Positions 1 to 13,127 of a stretch of 64,000 nt of DNA are shown here, one piece after another; position 1 is the first letter of the stretch; each line of letters opens with the position of its first letter. A model generated the notes under the pieces. That model was given only the letters and a program-made list of their open reading frames with translations, ran no database searches and was not told the DNA's origin. The position numbers and the translations under genes were made by a program. Source of the DNA: Codonopsis lanceolata (taxonomy: Eukaryota > Streptophyta > Magnoliopsida > Asterales > Campanulaceae); NCBI GenBank assembly GCA_013146195.2, contig CM028377.1:5184239-5248238 (forward strand). The letters are read 5' to 3'.

Positions 1-565
1 AAATATTTTTGTTTGGTTTGATATTTTTAAGGCTTTTACTTTAGATATTTACTGAGTGTCGGAGGAGAAATCACGTCGCTTTGTCGAGCGGTGTTCAAAT
101 CGGGCCATTTGAAAATCACTATAGCAAAGTTCTGTAGCAGCAAGGAAACCTCACTATTTTCGATTTTGGGCATGAAAATCCTATTTTACCCTCAATTAAA
201 CCCCTCCCCTTTGGCCTAGCAAGGGTGTAAGTGTCCTTCCACCCCTAATATAGGTGAAAGACTTCATCTTTTCCACTCATTCATCATCTCTCTCATCCTC
301 CATTTTCAGCCAAAAGATGGAGAAACACCGCCAATAGGTGTGTTGTGGGTGTTTTTGTTTCCCGTCGATTCGCCCAACGAAATCGCGATCGGAGACCACC
401 GTTGGAAAGCTCTCATCGAGGAGATCGTTTCCCCTTCGTTTGGTTTCGGTTTCTTTCATCTTTATTGGCCGAAATAGGTACGTGACTAAACCCCCTACTT
501 TCTCTTTCTCGCTCAAATTGATGCTAGCGTGTTAGAGACTTGTTCCCCATGAATTGTTGAGTTAT

Positions 566-3394
566 TGTAACGCCCCGTATTCTTGCATGTGCATTGTATG
601 CTTGTCTTCATACTTTCTTGATTGATTGTGAGCATGTTTACTTAGTATAGAAATGTCTTAGAACCATTCATAAGTCGTTCATGAAGCCCTTAACATGTTT
701 AGAATCATGTACGCTTGTTTGTTGAATCGCCGGTTTGATCGCTTTGATTTTGACCTTAGCGATTCCTCTCGTTGCTTGTATTTGCTTCTATTTCGTCGTA
801 CGAAGTGTTCGTTGAGTTCTTGGCTTTGTATTAAGGTCTTAACCATGTTGAAACAAACCTCTTTCATGTCCAAGTTATCCTAGTTTGATTGGTGTTTGAT
901 TGTAGTTCGATTTGTTAATCATTCGTCGCGTGATTCGAGCCTTGTCCTACCTTGTTCCGGTTGTTGTTCGGGTGCGTTTCCGACTTGTTTTGAGTTGGGT
1001 TAGACCCTAGAATGGTTGCCCATAAGCTTGGGACCATTTAGGACAAGTTTAGACCAAGTTTTAGAGTTCGGAGGCTGACAGCGCCGCTTTGCAATGAGTG
1101 CCCGCCTCATGTTCTGGGAGCAATTACAAAATGAGCAGAATTTGGAGACAGCCTCAGAGGTTGAGGCGCCCGCCTCAACATCTGGTTCACTACGGGATTT
1201 TTTTCCCCTGTTTTGATATTGAACGACTTATACACCCTAACCCCCTATCTAAACCTTTCTTAAACCTCCCTAACCCTCCTCACTTGTGTCCTAACATATC
1301 TAACTTGTTTTTAGAGTGGATTAAGAGTGCATTAGTGAGTCATTAAGCCACAAAATCAGATTAGAAAGAGACCACATTGGCTTGACACTTGTCCCACTCA
1401 ACCTTTGACCTCTTATAAGCCACAAATCAGCCTATTGCCTTCTCATTTAATTTGCTGAGAGCTTTTCCAAAAACGTGAGAGAGAGTCTTGAGAGTTCTTC
1501 CATGGCTTCTTGAAGCTTTGCCCTTGGTCTTCCCTCATCCATTCTCCATTTGCTCAAGACTCCTTCATCAAAGGTGTAGAGCTCAAAGAGTAGAGCATTT
1601 CCATCCGAACGATTTTCTCATTTGCTTTCTTTGGTGTTGAACACTAGTAAGTTACTCTTCTTCTTCTTCTATTTAGTTCTCAGTGACCCTAAGGAAACAA
1701 AGCCTATGGTGATTGAGGTCAATGAGGACACATATATGCTTCCTATGCTCTCTTCTTGTATTTTAAAGATATGAACTTGCTAGGAGCATGTATAGGTTGA
1801 TTTCTTGCCTATGAAAGTTTATAAACCTCTTGCATCTTGCTTATTTATGGTTTTGAACATGTTAGAAACATGTATTGTATTTGTTGATGGAAGTGTTGTT
1901 ATATGAGGATGCCTAAATTGAGCTTATATGAGATGTTGTGAAATTGTTATGTGTTATATCCTCAATATTGGACTCTTTGATGAACATGAATCCCATTGCA
2001 ATGCCTTGGTGAATTTACAACCTTGTTGAACCTAGAAATGACCTAGGTTGGGTTATGAAGCACATAGCTTCCATTTCTCCAAAATTGGGAATTTAGAGAA
2101 AAGACTCAACGGAGTCGACTCTAGGGAAGATTTGAACATGTTGAACTCTAGTTTCAATCCCTACGAAGTTTGAACACCGTTTGAATTGGTTTACTCAAAT
2201 ATGAGCTTGGTTTAATTGTTTACAACAAATTGTTATGAAAGATTGGTTTTGAGCAATTAATTGCCTTGACATGTTTTTATGGTAGAGATGAATACCCTAC
2301 TTGGTTGGTCGAGTTCGCTCTTGTCGAATTCGATCCTTAATTGGTTTAAGTCAAGTAAATATCTACTTGTGCATCACATTGAGTCCAGCTGGCATTATTT
2401 GGTTTGTTTATTAAGTCGTGGTGGGACGATGCATCGCCTTCGCGAATATGGGATTCGTGCTTTCGCTATGGATCGCCGCTTTAGGACCTCACACACACCT
2501 CCATTGTTGGCCGCAATGGGGAAGTAGCCCCTTTGCCGAACAATAACAATACGTGCGCATTGGCTTGCTATCTAGATCGAGTAGGTTCTCGATAAAAGTC
2601 GATGTAATCACCGAGCATCGATGTACGATAAAGTATAATAAAGTTTATTGCGGGGAGCAACGAAGCGGCCGTGACTATATCATATCCTACTTGTATGATT
2701 TATTTTCCCGCACTTATGTGAATAATGTGCTAAGTGCTATATGATGATCATGTACCATAATTGAGATAAATGTCATGCTATAACATGAACATGCATTGTA
2801 GTAACTTACTAAGTCTTTCGACTTACCCTATTTGTTTGTTTTGTTTCCTTAGATCCGAGCCGAGGAGACGGTCCGAGATAGACTCGCTTTATTCACGCTT
2901 GGTCGTTTGTGAGCAAGGTTGCTCTTTTGGACTTTTGTTATTAGTCTTTTATTTTGGAAAGGACGTTGGGAAGCAAGTCATGTAGACTTGTCTTGGGAAT
3001 TTTTGTTGTTGTAGTAACTTATTGATTTGACACTTGTAATCTTTTGTTTGCCGACTAAACGTCGAGCCTGTTTATATGTTTATGGTTCGCTACAGTTTCT
3101 TCCGCTAAAGCTCGTTAATTATTATTATTGTTGTTGTCTCCGGCATGTTGTGGCCGTTGAGGTTTTATAAGCATGTGTTAATATTGTAGGAGTAGTTGTT
3201 GGGTTCCGGCTGTAACGTCGCCGAAGACTTGGTTATTTTAAGTTGTTTTTCCGGCCAAGTGTAGCCGAGTTGTTATTCGTATGCGATGTTGCGCCACATG
3301 AATTTTATAATCCTACTTGTGCATGCTTGTGTATCTTGTCTATTTGGACGGCACGACTCGGGATCCCGCATTGGGGTCCGGTTGGGTCGTCACA
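566..3394 (+). mobile_element. Solo LTR, Tekay/Del-like gypsy family, copy 1 (2829 bp)
   Basis: The element starts TGTAACGCCCCG and ends GGTTGGGTCGTCACA. It is flanked by a perfect 5 bp duplication GTTAT at 561-565 and 3395-3399. A copy with the same ends and the same internal landmarks lies at 31548-34403, for example the block beginning GATCCGAGCCGAGGAGACGG at about 2852 and 33843. There is no internal region, primer site or coding sequence, so it is a solo LTR left after LTR-LTR recombination. It sits inside the outer LTR of 1-6865 and is therefore younger than it. Small open frames in it are not conserved between the two copies and are not called. Confidence 0.8.
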
Positions 3395-4066
3395 GTTATT
3401 ACATGTCTTGATGATGAGTTTTGATTTGTAAACATGTGAGGTTTTAGGCTGTTGAACATGAGGTTGGATTTGTTGGGTTTGTTGTGTTTATTGAAGTAAT
3501 TAGGAATGAAAATTACTTGTTATTGGGTTTAGAAACCAAAGGATAACAAATCCCGAAATTATACATTGCCCTAAAATTTGGAAAAGTGTATTTTGACTCA
3601 ATGGAGTTAATTAAAATTTTAAAGTGTTGTTTTGAGCCCTAGGATAAATTCCTACGACTTTTTTGGTTCGTCAGGTCTCAATTGAGAGATTTCGAGATTT
3701 GGTCGTGTGAGACCGGAATTGGTGAATTTGTGTATTGATTGAGTTTAGGACTCAAATTGAAATACTTGAGTGATACTAGCATGAGAATATTGTTAGTTAA
3801 CAAAATTCAGTTGTTTGAGAATTTGTGAAACAAAGAAAAAGAAAACAGATTTTGAAATGAGTGCAGTCCCTGTTTTGGGCATTTTTCCGAAAAATACTGT
3901 AGCAATTCCGTCCGTGATAATATTCTGATTCTTGGATATGTTATACCTATACATGTTAGGTAACTCCCTGTAAAGTTTCATTAATTTTCGAGTTAAGGAA
4001 GTATTTTTCATGAGTCACGAAACATTGCTGCGACAGTGCGTCTGTAACAGGGGAAACAGATTTTTA

Positions 4067-4440
4067 CCATGAATTTGAGGTGGCTGTATTATGAAGAATA
4101 CAAGTCCAAATAGAGTACTTTAAAGTTCTAAATTATAGGTCCAAGAGTCTAGTTTCTGAATATATAATATTCATGAAATTTGGAGTTGTGAGTAATTAAT
4201 GGTTGAATTTACAAGTTGACTGGGCAGAATGTGTAATAGCAGCAAATCTGATTGTTATCATGAAATTGAAGTGACTATATTTGGATGAATATAAATCCGA
4301 ATGAAGTGATTTAAAAAGCTAAGTTATAGTTTGAAGAGCCTAATTTCAGAATATGTAAGATTCAGGAAATTTAGAGTTATGATGAGTTATTGGCCAATTT
4401 TACAAAATGGCTGCGCAGAATGAGTTATTACTAAGTTGGA
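4067..4440 (+). repeat. Diverged tandem duplication inside the outer LTR, unit about 190 bp
   Basis: Two adjacent units start near 4067 (CATGAATTTGAGGTGGCTGT) and 4257 (CATGAAATTGAAGTGACTAT). They keep the same order of phrases: a 'tataagtcc' block, a 'ctaa.ttata' block, 'gaatat.taa.attca', and a final 'gcagaatg'. Divergence is substantial. This looks like an old internal duplication in the LTR. Confidence 0.6.
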
Positions 4441-5829
4441 ATTCCAACTGTTAGAATGGGTATCTTTCGGTGCATTAACATCGAGGAGAGAAGGATTGAT
4501 TTGGTTTGAAGAATGGATTACCATTAAGGGATATTATAGAGTGTATCCTCAATTTCGACGTAAAGACCCTTTAGATGCTCTTAGAGAATAGTGGATTGTG
4601 TCTAATAAACGATTCTATTAACGTAAAAATGATGGGATGAGTTTATGAATTAACATGAACTTTAATGAGTTGAGACTATAAAATGATTTATCATTCTAGA
4701 TATATTGTAAGGCGTATACCATTGTTGATTAAGTACCCTAGACTAACAAAGTAGTCTTGGTGAATATATGATGGGTTAATGGTTAAGTAAATAACTAAGC
4801 CTGGTTGTATACTAGAATATGAAATTTTATGATTGATTTAGACTATGACTAAACGCATAATTCCTACCTTTGTTCATATTTGTATCTTGTATGCGTTTGA
4901 GAATATGACTCTTGAAGTATGCATTACCTTTGATTACTTGGTGCTTTTATTGGTGTTGATTTTCTGACTTGTATTTAAATTGTATTCCATTAACAAGTGG
5001 AACTGCGAACTTGAAATCAACTTAGGCTACCAACTCGTACTTGACTTAGTGACTTGTGAACTAGGGTTCCTAAATGGAAGGAGAACCTAGCAATCCCTTA
5101 AATGAAACATAGAACGAGACCCTACGACTCCTAGAATCCATTGACTAGATTACTAGCTTTTGGACCTTGACTTGGATAGAGTGGACAACTTGACACTTGT
5201 GAATTTAAGACTCAAATGAGTTCCTGTTGTGGTTTTGTGATTATTGTAACAATGTGCATAATCATATGAATTTAGTAGATCATTATATCTACTTGAGAAT
5301 TGGCAAGTAAACATTTACTTGTGCATTGCATATAAGTCCAGCTGGCATTACATGAGTTTTTACGTTGATGATGGGACGATGCATTATCTTCACGAATTAT
5401 GAGATTCGTGGTTGCAATGTATCACCGCACCGGATTCGGTTCACACACCCCTCCACTGCTAGCTATAGTGGGGAAGTAGCCCCATTTGTCGTAACCAAAA
5501 GAGCGCATTGGCTAGTGCTATTTTTCCGAGTAGAGAGCTCGGACCCGAGAAGAGAGCTCGGTACTTTGATACCCGATCACGTGTATCACTGGCATAATAA
5601 GATTAATATTTGTGATTGCATGAGCAACACATCGATATTGATTCGGTATTCTCTCTTAAACCTTTATATATGTGGCTGACTATGAACACTTATGTGATAA
5701 CAAAGTGTGACCTGAGACATGAAATCTAAATGATCATGTTTGTATTAATTGTGAATTAATATGAGACTTGATATGTATATATGTAGATATACATACTTAT
5801 ACTTGAGAATTCCATGAATGACATAAAGG

Positions 5830-5862
<33 letters not shown>
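5830..5862. repeat. (TA)n microsatellite
   Basis: Uninterrupted TA dinucleotides for about 33 bases within the outer LTR. Confidence 0.9.
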
Positions 5863-5865
<3 letters not shown>

Positions 5866-6865
5866 TTCTTTATATATGTTGATTCTTTGTGAAATGTTTT
5901 CTGACTTATTTGGTTTGTTTATGATCGGGAATTTCACCCTAGTCGTTAGACGGTTTAGTACATGGCGAGAGAGGTTATCTTGAGAAGTGTCGAGTATACG
6001 ACACGTCTTCGTGGGTTTTAGTCGTAACAATGCGATGACATGTTTTATTATAACAACATTTCATTTATGATATGTTGTTTGTAGTAGGGTACTGAGTCTT
6101 TATGACACACTTCGTACTTTACTTTCGATGGTTGTTAAGCTAGCAGCGTTGAGTAGTAGATCCCGTCTGTAGCAGAGCACGTATCAATAGTTGAGTTGAG
6201 GTCCTGATATCTGTGCAGTTATCTCCTCCCGAACTTTTACTAGCGGAGCCTAGTCCGCTGATTTTAGTATTTATATTTGTGTCCTTTTATTTTGTTGAGG
6301 ACGATATTTCTTTTGTAAAGTTATATAAACTTTGCAGTCGGGTAGATTGTTCTAGTATTGTTGTATTATTCCAATAGCCGACAATTGTAGTCGAGACACG
6401 AGTACTCCATAGTAAATGTCTGTCGGTTGTACCAGGCGTGTAGCCGGGGATTTTATTATTGTAGTTATCCTAGTTGTTGTTGTTGTTACCCCGGTATGCT
6501 TTAGCCGTGTGTCATTGTTATATCAGCTTGATTTTTGATGGAGCGCCGGAGTGCCGATGGTTAGGTTCTGCGTCGCAATGTTGCGCCACGCGAGAGTTTC
6601 GTTTTCATACCTCGTGAGGCAACGCCTCTCTTGGTTTCATTTGTTTCAGTCTCGAGCTGTTAAGCTCGAGGGCTTGTTCTTTAACGCTTCCGCATCTTCG
6701 AAATTTTGAAAGCCGTATTTTAGTCCGGCTTCTTGTTTGTGTCTAGAGCTTGTTAGCTCTAATGTTCCACTTGCACTTTGTTTTAACAAGTGTTTGTCCT
6801 CACTTGTGTAGTTCCAACAGCACGACCTCGGGATTCTGTACTGGAATCCGGGTTGGGTCATGACA

Positions 6866-7496
6866 ACACTACCCTTAACGAAGCTTTAGAGTTATTTGTG
6901 ATACACTAATTTGAAATTGGGATGCAACAATTTTGTATTCGCATCGCAATGAACAAAATTGGAATTGCGATGAACACAACTAAGTATTGAAAAATCATGC
7001 TTCGCAAATTTAGAGTTATGATATAGAGTTTCTATTTTGTGTAAGCTTACCATTAACAAATAAGACACTTGTATTTAAAACACTCAAACTTTTGTTATTT
7101 TCCCAATGTAGGACAAATCCACTTCCAACACCACAATTTCCTTATCCATAATTTATTCATCCAAACACCAAATTAATCAAATAAATATATGATTTTGATG
7201 TTCTCACATAATAAAACATTTTTACAATTACTTTTATCATTACACAAATGACTCGTAAATAAATTCATACCTCAAGATTTCTTAGTTTCCTTCAGAATAC
7301 ACAAATTTTCCAACATTAATTAGTCGATTCCTTAAGCGATTAGAAGTAGTTGTATATAAGCAGGTCGGTTGGTTATTTTGAGTTACATTAAATTTGTTTA
7401 ATATCATTCTTCGTTCTCTTGAGAAATAGTGTTGTTCTTTTGATTTGTCTGTTTGAGCAATTCTTCACGCACACGTCTATTCTTATATTTTAGGAA
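6866..7496. other. Unassigned AT-rich sequence
   Basis: No coding region, RNA gene or element end was recognised here. It lies between the end of the outer LTR and the tandem repeat. Confidence 0.5.
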
Positions 7497-8960
7497 TAAT
7501 CTCTCAATGTATAAAAGTCAAGGTTGTTTTTTACAAATTAATAGATGGATAAAAATAATCCTTCACCAAATAAACTCCCCACAATTTAATTAAGGACAAA
7601 ACAAGTAAATTTACCATGACAAAAATAATGTTTCGACAAAAATATCCCCAAAGATAATAAATCACTCACCTTTAATTAAGGCCAAATAAGTAAATTTATC
7701 ATGAACTAATTAATTCTATTAATAATCAAATAATAATTTGATCCCTTAACTTGTACCTATTTTAAAGTTAGGTTCTACAATTTAGAATTGTATTTATTTC
7801 GTCTTATATTTTTATTTTCTTATCACTTTCCCCCTCCGACCATTAATTCTCCTCTCTACATATAAAAGTCAATGTTGTTTCTTACATATTAATTGATGGA
7901 AAAAAATAACCATGAACCGAAAAAACCCCCCACAATTTAATTAATGACAAAACAAGTAAATTTACCATGATAAAAATAATGTTTGGACAAAAATAGCCCC
8001 AAATATAATAAATCACTCACCATTAATTAATGTCAAACAAGTAAATTTGTCATACTCTAATTAATTCTATTAATAATCAAATAATAATTTAATCTCTTGA
8101 CTTGTACCTATTTTAAAGTTAGGTCCTACAGTTTAGAATTGTATTTATTTCGTCTTATATTTTTATTTTCTTATCACTTTCCTCCTCCGACTATTATAGT
8201 TAAAAATGTGTCCAATATTTTCTAAAATCTCTTTACATATAAAAGTCAAGGTTGTTTCTTACAAATTAATAGATAGACAAAAATAACCCTTCACCAAATA
8301 AACTCCCCACAATTTAATTAATGACAAAGCAAGTAAATTTACCATGACAAAAATAATGTTTCGACAAAAATAGCCCCAAAGATAATAAATCACTCACCTT
8401 TAACTAAGGCCAAATAAGTAAATTTATCATGGACCTAATTAATTCTATTAATAATCAAATAATAATTTGATCCCTTAACTTGTACCTATTTTAAAGTTAG
8501 GTTCTACAATTTAGAATTGTATTTATTTCGTCTTATATTTTTATTTTCTTATCACTTTCCCCCTCCGACCATTATCTCTCCTCTCTACATATAAAAGTCA
8601 AGGTTGTTTCTTACATATTAATTGATGGACAAAAATAACCATGAACAAAATAAACCCCCCACAATTTAATTAATGACAAAACAAGTAAATTTACCATGAT
8701 AAAAATAATGTTTGGACAAAAATAGCCCCAAATATAAGAAATCACTCACCATTAATTGAGGTCAAACAAGTAAATTTGTCATATACTCTAATTAATTCCA
8801 TTAATAATCAAATAATAATTTGATCTCTTGACTTGTACCTATTTTAAAGTTAGGTCCTACAGTTTAGAATTGTTTTAATTTCGTCTTATATTTTTATTTT
8901 CTTATCACTTTCCCCCTCCGACTATTACCGTTAAAAATGCGTCCAATATTTTCTAAAATG
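7497..8960. repeat. Two-level tandem repeat: (a-b)x2, unit about 350-375 bp, dimer about 728 bp
   Basis: The phrase ATAAAAGTCAAGGTTGTTT (small variants) recurs at 7511, 7862, 8239 and 8591. Units 1 and 3 share 'CTTCACCAAATAAACTCCCC' wording; units 2 and 4 share 'CATGAAC(A/C)...AAACCCCCC'. Each dimer also ends alike, with GTCCAATATTTTCTAAAAT at about 8208 and 8941. A monomer pair was therefore duplicated as a 728-729 bp dimer. All units share the order: poly-A-rich start, AATTTAATTAA(T/G)GACAAA, AATCACTCACC, then ACTTGTACCTATTTTAAAGT. Confidence 0.85.
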
Positions 8961-9061
8961 AAAAAAAATACCATAACTTAGATGAGAGACTAAAACTTTA
9001 TTAGAAACTAAAAAATAATATGATTTTACTTTATTAAATATGTTTAGTAAATACATTATAG

Positions 9062-10925
9062 ATGTAAAAAAAATTGTTACTATAATAATATGTTTGTTGG
9101 TGAGTATCGAGATATTGAGAAAATATGTAGTGTGTTTCGTTATTACTGTTAAATAAGCTAAGAGAAATGAGTGAAGAAAATATGTCATAATGTCAATAAG
9201 ATGAAGAAAATGAAGAACCAAGTGATGAATGTGTGCATTTTGTTACAAAAGAAAGCTAAAATCGAAAATTTACTTATTTGAATTTTCAGACTATTACAAG
9301 CGTCTTAAAAACTATCATACTGGTCATAACTTATAGATATTACAAACAAAACCACAGTTAGTATTAAAAATAATTGAGTTCAAAATATTTTACTCTTTTC
9401 CATAATTGGGTTCCAAACCTCTAACCTCTCTTTGTCTTAACTGGCTTGCTCTTCTTCATAAAACTCGAGGTACTTACATGTGAGAATCTCTCTATTCCCC
9501 TTCGATGGATATCGACTTTCTTCTATCGCAATTCTATTTTAATTGAAAAAGACTGTCACCAATCGATATTCTTTCAAGTAGTCTCTTCATAAATTATATT
9601 ATCTCCTTACTTAGTACTTTGACACCGAAAGTGGATAGGAACTAAGAAATGGGAGATGTTCGATAAAAGAAGTACAATTAATCAGAGGCTAAAGAGATTC
9701 TATGTCTCCATTTGAGCAATGCGAGGTGAATGCGTTTCTTGGTGATGGTGATGACGGTACTGAAGACTGCGTGGATGGTGGTGTTAGGGGCGGTGGTGAC
9801 AATGATCGTAGGGATGACAGTGGTGATTTAGATGAATTATGCAGTGTTGTGAGATTTCTAGATCATCAATTTTTCAAATATCCATATGGGTTTCAGTTTC
9901 AATTTGAAATTTTGAAAATTCAAAAAGAATTGAATTTGAGTTTGTAAAAAGTTAAATTTAAGGTTGTGGTGGTGGTGTGTATAATTGATGGGTTTTTCAA
10001 ATGGGTTACTTTGAAGGAAGAAGTCATGAATTAGAAAAAGAAATAAAATCAAATAAAAAAAATTAACTTTTGGACTAATGGTGAAATTTGAAGTGGTAGT
10101 GGTGGTGGTGGTGGTGAGTATATGAATGATGAGGTTGACGGAAGAAAGTGAAGGATACAAAATTAATTAAATAAAATTTAAATTTCATTTTTTGGAGTAA
10201 TGCATTTTTAAAATTTAAATTTAAATATAATACAAAATATAACTAATTTTGGATTATTGAAATAATTAATTATTTTTTTAATTAGAAAAAATATTTTAAA
10301 TACCAAATGACGAACTAAATGATTAAATTATAACCAAATCTCACTTTGTGCCACAAACATAATGACCAAAATAATCATCATGTACACGATTTTCCATCAC
10401 TATTTTTAACGCTCATGGACGAGAGATGACAAAGTGAGACAACTAGAAAAATCGTGTATAAAAGTGACACATCATAGGTTGGGAAAGACATTATTAGAGG
10501 TATATGAATAAAAATTGTAATTATAATAATACATTTGTTGTTGAGTATCGAGCTATTAAGTAAATATGTTGCGTGCTTAGTAATTACGTGTGAATAAGTT
10601 TAGAGAAATGCGCTAATAATAAGGTGCTATAATTGTCAAGAAGATAAAGAAAAATAGAGAACTTAGTTGACGAATCTGAGCGTTTTGTTAGTAAAGAAAT
10701 TAAGCTAGAATCTATTGGAAAGGCGTTTGAAGAAAATAGTTCGACTTAATGGATACTAAAGATATTTTATTTTTCTGTTTTAGCAAGGCAATGTGAACAC
10801 ATTTTTTTTTGTGGCGGTCATAATTTTGGCTTTGATTGCAGGGATGCTGGTGGTGGTGGTTAGGGGTGGTGGTGGGAGAGATTGTAAGCATGACAATGGT
10901 GATCATTTAGGTGGAATAGGACAAT
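9062..10925. repeat. Diverged direct repeat pair (9062-9260 with 10505-10715, and 9735-9845 with 10835-10915)
   Basis: Both copies contain 'aataatat/ac(g)tttgttg..gagtatcgag.tatt' followed by 'aagata(a)agaaaa...ga.gaat.tg.gc.ttttgtta.aaaag(a)aa'. Each is followed about 600 or 120 bases later by a GGTGGTGG tract and 'gacaatg(g)tga'. This suggests an old duplicated segment, later rearranged. Confidence 0.45.
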
Positions 10926-11960
10926 GAACAAAAGAGTGAGGAATTAGACAAAGAAATAAGACAAATCATAATGACAATATTGCTAGCCTTACAACTAATT
11001 TATAACTCCTTACAACTAATTCTTCAAGGGCAAAAAATGCTTTTTGTCTAAAACAACTTTACGCTTCTTCAAAGCTTAGTTGTAAGGAATGTAGTATAAT
11101 TAGCTGTAAGGATATCATTTTCCTTACCATTTCTCTTCATTCAAGCCCGTCTCTCTTTCTGACGAATTCATCGATAATGGTTATGAGTTTTCTATTAATC
11201 ACATTTTTTAAAAAGAATTTTTAGTAAGTATAGTCTATAGCCTCTAATTTCTACTTTAGGCGCGACTTTTGCAGGGGAAAGAATGAGGAAGATCGGAGAT
11301 GGAGTTTGACTAGAATAGAAGGAGGACAGTGCCAAAGATGTGATAGACGTGACCGAAATGGGAAGGGTTTGTGTTAGAGATGACGTCTATTGGTGGAGCA
11401 AGAGATGGGAACTTGCACCGGGAGTAAAGGGAAGGAGAGGGTGTGAGATTAGAGTTTTTACTTTTAACACATTTACCCCTTAACCAGATAAGAGAAATGA
11501 CATTTTTGCCCCGCACGTGGAAGACTGCGTGCTATTTAACGTGAATATTCTAACGTCCATCATGAGTAAGGTGGAAAATGAGAAAAACAAAATATAACGT
11601 CAGATGTCATTATGGCACAATCCTTAGGTTGTGATGCATTATACGATTTGGTGAATACTTTGAGGGGAAATTGTAATTGGTCGTATAATTATTTTTGGAT
11701 AATTGAAACAATTATTTATTATTTTTATTTAAAAACATATTTTAAATACTAAATGGTTAATTATATAATGAAGTTATAATCGAATCTCATTTGTACCCCA
11801 AGAAAAATTGACAAAAATAATCTTTACGTGACATGCACAACCATTTTCCGTATGTTACTATTTTTAACGCCCATAGACGGGAGATGACATAGTGAGACGA
11901 ATAGAAAAATGAGGTATGAAGGTGAGACACTTCGTAGGTTGAGGTGCGATGTAAGATTTA
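10260..11960. repeat. Diverged direct repeat pair (10260-10490 with 11690-11945)
   Basis: Both copies run 'attattgaaa..aatta', 'ttttaaatac.aaatg', 'aatctca.tt(t)gt.cc', then 'actatttttaacgc.catggac' and 'gagatgaca.agtgagac'. A shorter related piece may lie near 12660-12860. Function is unknown. Confidence 0.45.
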
Positions 11961-13127
11961 GTGTGTAATTTTGGCCCCATCAAAATTAGTACAAAATACA
12001 CATTACCCCCTAAGGTATCCACCAAATCCACTTTGACTCACAATGTAATTTTGTAGCATTTTCATATTCAATATCAAATTTGGTGATTGTGATGTCACGT
12101 GTGGTAATCGTAGTGATAGAAATGGTAGCGAATAATGTTTAATATCGAGAATTTTCTCTAATCAAACCATAAATCGTATCAATGGTGCCAAGGAGAAATT
12201 TGTTGGAGTTTAAGCCAGGGACGATGAAGACGAATTGAACCATGACGTGCCTCATCATTGTCGTATACATATGTGATGGGTTCAAATATGAGTTTTGAAA
12301 TTCAGGGTGTATGCTTATATGCATTGTGTTGTACAAGAGAGAAAGAGAGAAATTAATTGTGGTTTGGTCATTTATTATTAGCAGATATAACGGGTTTAAT
12401 TTTTTTGTGGGTTCTTACTCATAGCGGTCTTGACACTTGAGTGCGATTGTCTGATTTTGAGTTCTATCTATCTAATCTCTATATGATTCTGCACTATTTT
12501 TTATTTATTTTTCTATATAAAAATTTGAATAAAAGATTTATACACTCTTGAGTTTTATCTCATTTAAAATTTAAATAAGAAGACTTTGTTGGAAAAAAAA
12601 AAAAAGAGAAAGCGCTATCAGAGAATAAAAAATTAAGTTTCTCTTTGTATAATAAAAGCAGAGAAAACATTGCCAAAAAATGACCAAAATGCTTTACACG
12701 TGAAATACCTTGTACACCTTAACGTCAGATTGGTAACCTTCGAAGTGGCTAGGGGGCAAATTAGAAAAAAAAATTATAAAATGAGATACGAAAATGACAC
12801 AGAACTTAGGTTGAGTGGTAAAGTGAGACTTTATAGATATTTTGGGGGAATTTGTATTTTAGAGTGAAATTATATACTTTTGGGTTGTGAGTTTGATTTC
12901 TATAACACAATTTATTATTTTCTAAAGAGAATCATACATTTCAGAAATGACATAAACAAAGTCTTCAACAACAATGCATTTATCTAAGATAGTAAGTTTG
13001 AATTATTTTCAATTTAGACACCGATAAAAGGGAATGAATTCATGTTTCGCATTAAAGAAAGATATTTAAAAATAACAAATAAAAAAACAAATGTGTAGGA
13101 TAAGTTTCTATACAATAATTAAAAATA

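Larger units (their letters stand above)
1..6865 (+). mobile_element. Long Tekay/Del-like LTR (outer), cut by the window edge and by a solo LTR
   Basis: Positions 1-565 and 3400-6865 read as one LTR of at least 4.0 kb. It ends in CCGGGTTGGGTCATGACA at 6865. Its 3' third follows the same order of motifs as the solo LTR inside it: the block after GTCCAGCTGGCATTA at about 5337 matches the one at about 2388. The next bases do not match a tRNA primer site, so this is a 3' LTR or a solo LTR. The left end lies outside the window. Assignment to the Tekay/Del group rests on great length and the terminal GGGTTGGGTC(A/G)T(G/C)ACA style; it is inference. Confidence 0.6.
8961..13127. other. AT-rich intergenic DNA with diverged dispersed repeats; no gene called
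   Basis: No open frame here has a recognisable domain. The stretch is a patchwork of related AT-rich segments (listed separately), GGT-rich simple sequence near 9760-9800, 9963-9977, 10093-10116 and 10849-10878, and sequence I cannot assign, including 12100-12350 and 12480-12640. Open frames over the GGT tracts reflect the simple repeat. Confidence 0.5.

Noticed and set aside
1..565. Possible host promoter and first exon with a TATA-like ATATAGG and a short frame
   Set aside because: The stretch is continuous with the outer LTR after removal of the solo LTR; LTR promoter features explain it.
9702..9947. 81-residue Gly/Asp-rich frame
   Set aside because: It follows a GGT-rich simple sequence that occurs four times nearby. 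No conserved start, domain or promoter.
12139..12336. 65-residue minus-strand frame
   Set aside because: No recognised motif, no repeat copy and no supporting context.
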